A stretch of 9,940 nucleotides of DNA, from the NCBI GenBank assembly GCA_052143275.1, contig JBKQTH010000079.1:1-9940 (forward strand). Direction: 5' to 3'. A program made the position numbers and the translations under genes. The notes below the pieces were generated by a model that saw only the letters and a list, made by a program, of their open reading frames with translations, did no database searches and was not told where the DNA came from. Within the stretch, counting starts at the first letter, position 1, and each line of letters begins with the position of its first letter. The DNA comes from JAJPKE01 sp052143275 (GTDB lineage Bacteria; Chloroflexota; Ktedonobacteria; Ktedonobacterales; JADMIN01). Positions 1 to 5,957 of the stretch are shown here, in pieces.

Positions 1-68
1 AGTGGAGGTGTCGCACGAGTGAACTGGTCCCGAGGGGATATCCCAGAGTAGAGGCACCAGAGCCACGT

Positions 69-177
69 GTGCTAACACCAGGAAGCATGCGCTAGCACCG
101 CTAGAACACCACCGTACAGCCCAACACAGCTTGTATTAACACCACAGCTGTGCTGCGCTAACACATGTGCTAACACA
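69..177. repeat. Cluster of six phased GTGCTAACAC-like direct repeats
   Basis: Six similar 11-mers with the consensus KYGCTAACACM lie in the same orientation, starting at about 69, 89, 100, 133, 155 and 167. The best copies are GTGCTAACACC (69), GCGCTAACACA (155) and GTGCTAACACA (167). GCGCTAGCACC (89), GCTAGAACACC (100) and GTATTAACACC (133) are variants. Starts are separated by 20, 11, 33, 22 and 12 bases, close to whole helical turns, so the copies would face one side of the DNA. A perfect palindrome CACAGCTGTG lies at 143-152. The arrangement suggests a protein-binding array (operator cluster, iterons or transposon-end sites), but no partner protein is identifiable. Confidence 0.55.
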
Positions 178-364
178 CTCCATGGCACCCCAGAGCTATC
201 ACCGACAGACAGGCAACGTGCCATTTGAGCCTGCACGTACGTGCAAGAAACCGCCTCGCAAGTGGAACTGGTGTTCCTACTCATTCTCGCGTATTCAGAC
301 GCCCTGTTGCCTCTCCCTCACGCAGATCGCTGTCGGAGCTGCTCCACGTCGATCCGCTGTGTGT

Positions 365-405
365 CTGCCATGAGGTGCTCACCGGTTGAGAGAACCTCAT
401 GGCAG
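365..405. repeat. Perfect 12-bp inverted repeat (hairpin)
   Basis: CTGCCATGAGGT (365-376) and ACCTCATGGCAG (394-405) are exact reverse complements separated by 17 bases. Inside the loop CTCA and TGAG can pair again around a CCGG core, giving an extended hairpin. Neither side has a T tract, so it does not look like an intrinsic terminator. It lies about 100 bp beyond the stop codon of the minus-strand membrane protein gene. It could be an operator, an RNA 3' structure or a mobile-element recognition site. Confidence 0.6.
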
Positions 406-508
406 CATTCACACTGCCCTCGTACTTTTGACGCACCGCCTATGCTAGAGGCAATCAAGCAGAGCAGGAAGGAGAGCGAGGCAGATATGAGCGGCTGCTC
501 TGGGCCGG

Positions 509-2434
509 CTACGCCTGCTCAGAGTTAGGTCGAGAGCTATACGTATAGCGTATCTCAGCGCCATTCATAGAAGGCGGAGCAGGATAGACAACGCAGAAAC
601 GCGTTGCCTGGTAGCCGTCGCTCTCGAATGAAAGTGTACTCGTCGGGGACGACTTTACGCAGAGTGCACCCGACGTCTCCAGGCGCTGTGCGATCTGCAC
701 CGTCCTGCCGCCCTCTAGGCGCTCCACAACGAAGCGCAAGTCTGTGCCCTTGGTAGCTGTACGTTGCGCACCCACGCAGGGGAGCGTAAATGTGGCGTTG
801 AAGTGACCCGGCGGGATGTCGAGCCAGGAGGTACGCAACGTCGTATCTGTCGCTCCGTAGACTGTGTTGGCAGAATCGAAGCGTATCTGCCGGTCATACA
901 CCACGGCACCTGGCGATTCAGGAAACGAGTCAAACCACCACGTGGGAAACACCTGTGGAAACTCCTCGACCAGGCGCGGACCTGCGGTGCTGACGTAGAG
1001 CATGCGCAGATCTAGCAGACTCGCTCCGGCGAAGTACCCGTTTACCACACCGAGCACGAGACACCAGCCGACGACAGCGATGCCGAGACTTCCGCTGAGA
1101 CGCCTCAGCACGCGAGCAGTGCGCACGTCTATGGCGCTTCCCAGTGCGTCACGCAGCCCGTGATCTACCGCTGCCATGTGAGGCTCTCGCTGAAACTGCC
1201 GGCGCAGGCAGGAGATACCTACAGCAAGGAGCGCGGTAACGCAGAGCGCGAAAAATGGGGCCGCCTCCACTGTAAACCGCGCGGGATAGGCCAGCCCTTG
1301 ATAAATGTCCGGTGTGGCGATTGACGCAAGAAAGATACCCAGCAGTCCAAACAGAACAAGCGTGACGGCGAACCCGTAGTGGAGATTGCGCCGCCAGAGC
1401 AACAGGAGTCCTGGCAGCGCCAGCAGATCGAGTGGAGCCCACGGGAAAAGTCCACTTTGCCGACTCAAGAACATATCCTGATAGAGTGATAGTCCTCGCT
1501 GCACGCTCAAGTGTTGTGAGCTCAGGCTCGCATCTGGCTGTGGCGAGTCAGGCGGTATCCAGCTTCCATAATAGTGGTGACTATAGAGCGCGATAAGCGC
1601 TATGCTCAGCAGAAAAGCCGCCGCCACGATACTCCATGCCAACCACACGCCGCGATCCGCTCCCTCGTTGCTCTGCCGACACAGGCGCCTGCGCAAGACA
1701 TATGCGGCGAGGCTCACGAGCATGAGTGCGACCAGCACATATTTGATATGCAGCCAGGGGAGGAGAAATATCAGTCCACCCAGCAGCACGCTTGCACAGA
1801 TGAGGCGCCGGCCGCGAGCCTGGGGCAAGATACGCATCTCCAGCAGAAAGCCGCAAAACACAAAGGAGCCTGCCGCTACCGAGGGAAAGACCTGTCCGAC
1901 ATAGAGAAGCGCAGGTATAGACCCCAGGTAGGCAAAGACCGCGAACCCTCCCACCAGGCGAGAGGAGAAGAGCCTCGTCGCTTCGGCGAAGAGAAGCGCC
2001 GCCGTCAAGGCTGCCAGCACCGCCTGAAGGCCGACGATACCGGGGCGACCTGCCATCAGGTACGGCAGCATGATGAGCACCGCATAGCCAGGCAAATACT
2101 GTAGCATACGCTCACCATTGGCCAGGTAGTCCCACGAGTGATCATCGCGACTAGAGAGGAAGTGATGATAGAGGCTGGGGTTGTTGACGATGGCCGCCAC
2201 ACTCGGCGTATGGAAATGAAGCAGCGCATAGGATTGCATGAGATACCACGGTTCATCACCTGTGGCAGGCATGCGATGCACAAGCAGGTCGTTGAGGCCG
2301 AAAGCCATCACGAAGCTCACACAAAAGACGCAGACACTCCAGACAGGTATGGGACGTGGCCACATGCGGATGCGCGATCGTTCCCCTGCTGGCCTAGATA
2401 GGGCAGGAACAGTGATCGTTTTTTTTGGCGTCAT
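509..2434 (-). CDS. Polytopic membrane protein, GT-C glycosyltransferase-like (GDEP motif)
   Basis: This is a large integral membrane protein of about 641 residues from the preferred start; an upstream ATG at 2485 would give 658. A first transmembrane helix is followed by a loop with TGDEPWYLM at about residues 58-66. That placement of acidic residues after helix 1 is typical of membrane glycosyltransferases of the GT-C/GT39 type, which use lipid-linked sugars on the outer face of the membrane. Many hydrophobic helices follow, to about residue 480. The last 150 residues are soluble and probably beta-rich, including WLDIPPGHFNATFTL. The start at 2434 is favoured because AAGGCGG lies 5 bases upstream, whereas the ATG at 2485 has no Shine-Dalgarno and lies upstream of the best promoter match. 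The frame is intact, unlike the next locus. GT-C membership is inferred from one motif and topology; the substrate is unknown. Confidence 0.8.
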   Translation of the reverse strand: MTPKKTITVPALSRPAGERSRIRMWPRPIPVWSVCVFCVSFVMAFGLNDLLVHRMPATGDEPWYLMQSYALLHFHTPSVAAIVNNPSLYHHFLSSRDDHSWDYLANGERMLQYLPGYAVLIMLPYLMAGRPGIVGLQAVLAALTAALLFAEATRLFSSRLVGGFAVFAYLGSIPALLYVGQVFPSVAAGSFVFCGFLLEMRILPQARGRRLICASVLLGGLIFLLPWLHIKYVLVALMLVSLAAYVLRRRLCRQSNEGADRGVWLAWSIVAAAFLLSIALIALYSHHYYGSWIPPDSPQPDASLSSQHLSVQRGLSLYQDMFLSRQSGLFPWAPLDLLALPGLLLLWRRNLHYGFAVTLVLFGLLGIFLASIATPDIYQGLAYPARFTVEAAPFFALCVTALLAVGISCLRRQFQREPHMAAVDHGLRDALGSAIDVRTARVLRRLSGSLGIAVVGWCLVLGVVNGYFAGASLLDLRMLYVSTAGPRLVEEFPQVFPTWWFDSFPESPGAVVYDRQIRFDSANTVYGATDTTLRTSWLDIPPGHFNATFTLPCVGAQRTATKGTDLRFVVERLEGGRTVQIAQRLETSGALCVKSSPTSTLSFESDGYQATRFCVVYPAPPSMNGAEIRYTYSSRPNSEQA

Positions 2435-2439
2435 CAAGG

Positions 2440-2446
2440 CCGCCTT
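2440..2446 (-). promoter_or_regulatory. Shine-Dalgarno deciding the start of the membrane protein
   Basis: On the minus strand AAGGCGG (one mismatch to AAGGAGG) ends 5 bases before the ATG at 2434. The alternative ATG at 2485 is preceded by AT-rich sequence without a purine-rich site. Confidence 0.4.
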
Positions 2447-2451
2447 GTTGG

Positions 2452-2481
2452 AATATAAGCGAGCGTACTGTACAGCTGCAA
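2452..2481 (-). promoter_or_regulatory. Candidate sigma-70-type promoter for the minus-strand membrane protein
   Basis: Reading the minus strand, TTGCAG (2481-2476) and TATATT (2457-2452) are separated by 18 bp. Transcription would begin at about 2445, giving a very short leader that starts near the Shine-Dalgarno, which weakens the call. It lies inside the first codons of the longer frame and so agrees with the shorter start. Confidence 0.25.
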
Positions 2482-2513
2482 GCATATTCTAACACGTCAA
2501 GGAACCTGCTCAT

Positions 2514-2614
2514 TACTGATCTGTGCACAGTCGTCTAAGCTTTATGTGCCGTCAAGACGAATGGTGCCAATCAGGGGTGGCTCACAACTTTAGTCCTTTG
2601 TGCAGAGATCAGTA
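2514..2614. repeat. MITE-like element with 16-bp terminal inverted repeats
   Basis: TACTGATCTGTGCACA (2514-2529) and TGTGCAGAGATCAGTA (2599-2614) are reverse complements at 15 of 16 positions, enclosing 69 bp. Both outer ends are TA, as expected where an IS630/Tc1-mariner-type element duplicated its TA target. That would leave an element of about 97 bp (2516-2612) with 14-bp ends. No transposase is encoded, so it would be a non-autonomous element or a scar. A pair of regulator-binding sites is an alternative; each arm contains or nearly contains the palindrome TGTGCACA. Confidence 0.4.
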
Positions 2615-2633
2615 GTTTGTGAAACCGATTGCA

Positions 2634-2711
2634 CACAGCCACCTCGATTGAAATGACACTAGCGGCAATGAGATGTCCACCGCTCAAGGGACCCACGTGG
2701 GAATCTGCCGT
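2634..2711 (-). pseudogene. Possible PPC/DUF296-like fragment
   Basis: On the minus strand this stretch reads TADSHVGPLSGGHL followed by a run ending IEVAV. It resembles the core of PPC (DUF296, PD1-like) domains, where a GGHL motif is followed by a strand and an E-V pair. The surrounding open frame (2571-2837) has no ribosome binding site and the rest of it does not resemble the domain. At best it is a decayed remnant; chance similarity is quite possible. Confidence 0.15.
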
Positions 2712-2975
2712 GACCGCTAGAGTTCCTTCTCTCTTCCAACTCATGTCCGGCATTGGCCGCCCGCACATTTCGTTGCTACTCCGTTGACACGGGTAGTATG
2801 CTATGCAAGGCGAGAGTGCGGCGAAAGCACTCCTCATCTCTCAATATCTTCTGTCCCGGTCCCATAGTGCAGCGTCTTAGTGCGATTGCCTCCAGCGCGT
2901 TCCTGGGGCCTCTGAGATCGAATAGGATTCGGCAGCTATACCAGACCAGACAATAGAGTGCGGGAGACAGAAAAG

Positions 2976-3377
2976 ATGGCGGATCAGCCCAGCGCCCTGA
3001 GTCAGGAGCCTTATACCGGAGTCGTAGTGATCCATGGCATCGGCAACCAGAAGCGCAACGAGACCTTAGTCGAAGCGATCAACGCTCTAACCTATTGGTT
3101 CAACAACCATGCTGGTCTCGACCTCCAGCCGGAAGGCAGCGGCCGCGTATGGCTGACGACGGAGTTGCGCGATGACGATGACCCTGATCAGCCGGCCTCA
3201 CGGGCCACGCTGGATGTGGTTGCGCCGCTAGAAGGCGGTTCTGACACCACCGGACGCGCCGCCGACGATGGGCCGCATGTGCGCCTGGAGTTCCGGGAGG
3301 TCTGGTGGGCCGAGTCGTTTGGCATACCCAAGGTCGGCCCGGCACTCGCCTGGGCAGGGGTGCAATTCCGGGAGTAA
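2976..3377 (+). CDS. N-terminal part of alpha/beta-hydrolase (HGIG motif), frame broken
   Basis: This piece starts at the ATG at 2976, preceded by GGGAG (2962-2966) with a 9-base spacer; a GTG at 2958 is possible but lacks such a site. Its early sequence GVVVIHGIGNQ is the first hydrophobic strand and oxyanion-hole loop typical of serine alpha/beta-hydrolases of the lipase/esterase type (HGIG at 3033-3044). Later FREVWWAES is a conserved-looking segment of the large membrane-linked hydrolases. The frame stops at TAA (3375-3377). Beyond that stop the same frame continues plausibly as LTHLLIPAGFRFGP until a second stop near 3468. Two readings are therefore possible: a nonsense change plus a later indel, or a single indel before 3377. 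The remainder of the domain lies downstream in another frame. Confidence 0.65.
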   Translation: MADQPSALSQEPYTGVVVIHGIGNQKRNETLVEAINALTYWFNNHAGLDLQPEGSGRVWLTTELRDDDDPDQPASRATLDVVAPLEGGSDTTGRAADDGPHVRLEFREVWWAESFGIPKVGPALAWAGVQFRE

Positions 3378-5443
3378 TTGACGCATCTCTTGATCCCGGC
3401 TGGCTTTCGCTTTGGACCAGCACGCTCAGATGCCATCTCAAGACTCACCATCTGGAACCGCTAGCGCCAGCGGAGAGCGTGCAGTCCACAAAGCACCAGT
3501 GGCGCCAGCAACCATGGCTGGGTGTCGGATTGTGGCTCTATGATCTCATCCAGTACGTCTGGAAGCTGGCGCAGTGGGTGATCCTCACCCCACTCATCAG
3601 CGTGTTGCTAGTGCTGCTCGGCCTGGTACGCTTGCTTGCCAACATTCCGTTCCTGCAGTCAACGCTCATCGGCAGTGCCACCGCAACCATTAACTACGTC
3701 GTCCTCCATTGGATCGCCTCGATGCAGGTCTACCTGCTCGATTACAGCCGCTCCGCCTCCCTGCGCCAACGCTTTGACCATGAAGTGGAGACATTGCTCG
3801 ATGATCCAGCCTGCGAACGCCTGGTGGTGATTGCTCATTCCATGGGCACAGTGATCTCGTATGAAGGATTGACGACGCTGCTGGTCCAGCCGGAATGGCA
3901 ACGGAAGGCAGCAGGCAAGAAGCAGATCACCTACATTTGCCTGGCGCAAGCGCTACGGCGCATCTGGCTGCTCTCGCGTACCGATCCGGAGCGACTGCGT
4001 GGTGTCTTGCCGGAGCAGGTGCGCTGGCTGCATTTCTGGGCCCGATACGATCCGGTCGCGGTGGGCCCGCTCGATCCCCACGCACTGCCTCCACCTGACC
4101 GGCGCGCTTCCCCGCGGGTCCGCGCCGCCAATCAGGCCCTCTGTATGCGGCTCGCACAGGTGGAGAACGTCGATGTGGTCAATACCGATAGCATCTATGC
4201 CGACCATACGACCTACTGGCTGAATGTGGAGCAGGTGGTCGGACCGATCGCCCGTGAGCTGGTCTCCGGACACCCGGAGCTTGAGCGACTTACCGAGCAG
4301 CATTTGGCCACGCGCGAGCACGTCGTGCAACGCCGATGGGGAGTCGCCTGGCGTGCCGTCGTCGCTCTGGCCACCGGCTTTGGTCTGGCTGCCCTGCTGG
4401 TCGTACTGGATGCGCTCCATAGAGGAGGGCTGGGGAACGCCGTCGCTGGGGCAGTAGGAGCAGTGCTCGGCAGTCCAGCTGTCCAGCAGTTTCTGAACAA
4501 CAACACCTTCGACCTCTATACGCTGATCAGCACGTATCTATCGCAGTGCGTGCACGGAGCAGGCGCATGCAGTGGTGTGGGAAATTTGACCAGTAATCCC
4601 AATCTCATCGTGCCGTACCTCCTCGCAGTGTACTTTATGCCGGCGTACCTGGCTACTGCCATCGCTGCGCTGGTGATACTTGTACTCGGCATCGAGGTGG
4701 GTAGCTGGCTCGTGGCCGCACCCTCCCCTTTCACCTTCCGTGAAGCCACTGCTACCCGCGCGGTCCTCGTCCTGACGGTACTCGGGCTCGTTATCGGCAC
4801 AGTGGGACTGCTCGTGGCCATCGCGTTGCCGCGCGTCGTCGATGTGCCCTTCGACCCCCACAGTCTGCCACCCGTCGCGGCCGCCTACCTCTGGATCATC
4901 GGAGTAGCCGAGTTCTTCTGGTTCCTGGCGCTTGGGGTTACTGTCATTGATACCCTGCAGGGACGTCGCTTGGGCTGGCTGGTAGGCGTTGGGGCCGCCC
5001 GTCTGTCTGACGCTGATTGCGCCGCCATTCTATGCGATATGCGCCGTCACCGTGGCCCTGGCCGGATGCCTCGCTCTGGGCATCGACGCGGCGCGCCGCC
5101 GGCGGTGGGGTCAGGTCGCGAGCCTCGCGTTGGCGGGACTTCCACTCGTGGTGGCGGTCGGAGACCTCGTGCACCCACACGCTTACCTCACGCTCGGCTT
5201 TCTCGCTGTCGCGGCGCCGGTGGCCGTCTACGGGATCTGGACCAGCTTCGGACTGCTGCAGCCGATCTCGAGAAACAGGGATCGGTCGGGCGGCGTGCGC
5301 TCACTCTCGGTGATCTACCTGCTTCTCTGCCTGATTACCACACTCGCGCCATCAGAGCCCCTTACCTGGGTCGCCCTCGTCGGCGTGACGACCTTGCTGG
5401 CATTGGTAGCCTGGGGATGGGCGCTGGCGGACGCCGCTCGTAG
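3305..5443 (+). CDS. Middle part: hydrolase catalytic core plus membrane helices
   Basis: Only about 3470-5006 of this open frame reads as real protein; the start and the tail beyond about 5006 are out-of-frame sequence of the neighbouring pieces. One or two membrane helices (near WLYDLIQYVW and following) precede the nucleophile elbow LVVIAHSMG, with the serine codon at 3839. Candidate catalytic partners follow at suitable distances: Asp in FWARYDPVAVG (codon 4049) and His in YADHTTYW (codon 4205). This gives a complete Ser-Asp-His set. After about 4330 the protein becomes hydrophobic, with four or more helices. The last one shown, ending VTVIDTLQGRRLGWLVG, is the first unit of a repeat that continues in the next piece. 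A lipase/esterase-type fold anchored in the membrane is well supported; the substrate is unknown. Confidence 0.7.
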   Translation: MGRVVWHTQGRPGTRLGRGAIPGVIDASLDPGWLSLWTSTLRCHLKTHHLEPLAPAESVQSTKHQWRQQPWLGVGLWLYDLIQYVWKLAQWVILTPLISVLLVLLGLVRLLANIPFLQSTLIGSATATINYVVLHWIASMQVYLLDYSRSASLRQRFDHEVETLLDDPACERLVVIAHSMGTVISYEGLTTLLVQPEWQRKAAGKKQITYICLAQALRRIWLLSRTDPERLRGVLPEQVRWLHFWARYDPVAVGPLDPHALPPPDRRASPRVRAANQALCMRLAQVENVDVVNTDSIYADHTTYWLNVEQVVGPIARELVSGHPELERLTEQHLATREHVVQRRWGVAWRAVVALATGFGLAALLVVLDALHRGGLGNAVAGAVGAVLGSPAVQQFLNNNTFDLYTLISTYLSQCVHGAGACSGVGNLTSNPNLIVPYLLAVYFMPAYLATAIAALVILVLGIEVGSWLVAAPSPFTFREATATRAVLVLTVLGLVIGTVGLLVAIALPRVVDVPFDPHSLPPVAAAYLWIIGVAEFFWFLALGVTVIDTLQGRRLGWLVGVGAARLSDADCAAILCDMRRHRGPGRMPRSGHRRGAPPAVGSGREPRVGGTSTRGGGRRPRAPTRLPHARLSRCRGAGGRLRDLDQLRTAAADLEKQGSVGRRALTLGDLPASLPDYHTRAIRAPYLGRPRRRDDLAGIGSLGMGAGGRRS

Positions 5444-5957
5444 CCGCCGGTGGGAGTGGGTGGGTGGCTTGGTGCTGATCGCTGTCGTCCTGAGCATCCT
5501 GGCTGACGGACATGTGCCTGGAGGCAAGCTGGTCCTGCTGCCCACTCAGGTATCGGTACCTCCTGCGCCTTGGCTTATGTGGTCCATTCCCTTCGTCGTC
5601 GCGGCGCTGAGCTACGGCCTGTGGGCGGGCCCCTCGGGGCTCCCCTCGCCGCCCAAAGCGGCTGGCCACCCCGTCAGGCGGGCGTTTCAAGTCGGCTTCT
5701 TGCCAGCGTTGGCTCCTGAGGCCTTGATCGTGTTGGCGGTCGGGCTTCTGGTATGGGACGTGATGGCTGCACCGACCCACTTGATCGTCACGGAATTCCC
5801 GCTCCCCAGCGCGAGCACTGCGCCATTTACTATCAGGATCGGGCCCATTCTTGCCCGCGGGTGGGCCGACTTCACCCCCGTACAACGGCGTTGGGCCAGC
5901 GCCCGGCTGGCCCACTTGTATCGTCGCCGGGCCGGACGACAATCTTTGGTTCGCTGA
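4989..5957 (+). CDS. Membrane-repeat part: about eight helices, then start of propeller
   Basis: The nominal TTG start at 4989 has no ribosome binding site and simply marks where this frame opens. Real coding begins at about 5007 and continues the previous piece. About eight hydrophobic helices can be read. The motifs GIDAARRRRWGQVASL and LADAARSRRWEWVGGL repeat the unit VIDTLQGRRLGWLVG seen just before the frame break, so this is a tandemly duplicated membrane module with cytoplasmic arginines after each helix. The last helix (near EALIVLAVGLLVWDVMAA) leads into TEFPLPSASTAPFTIRIGP, the first strand of a Vgb-type propeller blade. After about 5850 the frame turns into out-of-frame sequence and ends at 5957. 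I do not recognise a named family for the membrane part. Confidence 0.6.
   Translation: MGPPVCLTLIAPPFYAICAVTVALAGCLALGIDAARRRRWGQVASLALAGLPLVVAVGDLVHPHAYLTLGFLAVAAPVAVYGIWTSFGLLQPISRNRDRSGGVRSLSVIYLLLCLITTLAPSEPLTWVALVGVTTLLALVAWGWALADAARSRRWEWVGGLVLIAVVLSILADGHVPGGKLVLLPTQVSVPPAPWLMWSIPFVVAALSYGLWAGPSGLPSPPKAAGHPVRRAFQVGFLPALAPEALIVLAVGLLVWDVMAAPTHLIVTEFPLPSASTAPFTIRIGPILARGWADFTPVQRRWASARLAHLYRRRAGRQSLVR

Larger units (their letters stand above)
1..508. other. Gene-poor left flank with repeat structures
   Basis: I see no convincing coding region here. The open frames present on both strands are short, composition-driven and lack ribosome binding sites, and none resembles a family I recognise. 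The stretch holds two structured elements, listed separately: a cluster of short direct repeats at 69-177 and a perfect 12-bp inverted repeat at 365-405. A frame open from base 1 to a stop at about 51 could be the last few codons of a gene entering from the left, but it is too short to judge. Confidence 0.6.
2435..2975. other. Divergent intergenic region with MITE-like repeat and possible gene remnant
   Basis: About 540 bp separate the divergent genes. The region contains the promoter of the minus-strand gene, an inverted-repeat element at 2514-2614, and a minus-strand stretch at 2634-2711 weakly like a PPC/DUF296 domain. A TTGACA at 2784-2789 lies 12 bp before TGCTATGCA (2799-2807), which could act as an extended -10 for the hydrolase gene, but the spacing is too short for a normal -35/-10 pair. 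I found no intact gene. Confidence 0.5.

Noticed and set aside
69..177. CIRCE (HrcA) element or CRISPR array
   Set aside because: GTGCTAA matches half of the CIRCE motif, but no TTAGCACTC partner lies 9 bases away and no heat-shock gene follows. Copies are 11 bases with irregular short spacers, unlike CRISPR repeats.
241..528. 95-residue open frame on the plus strand in the left flank
   Set aside because: It has no ribosome binding site, its low-complexity content has many Cys and Ser, it spans the 12-bp inverted repeat and it resembles no family.
1574..2104. 176-residue open frame on the plus strand
   Set aside because: It is the complement of the intact minus-strand membrane protein gene; it is rich in Gln, His and Arg, as expected for an antisense shadow of hydrophobic codons.
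2784..2807. Canonical promoter for the hydrolase gene
   Set aside because: TTGACA is perfect, but the only -10-like sequence (TATGCA) is 12 bp away, too close for sigma-70 spacing.
3953..4420. 155-residue open frame on the minus strand
   Set aside because: It lies opposite the hydrolase core, which has clear catalytic motifs on the plus strand.
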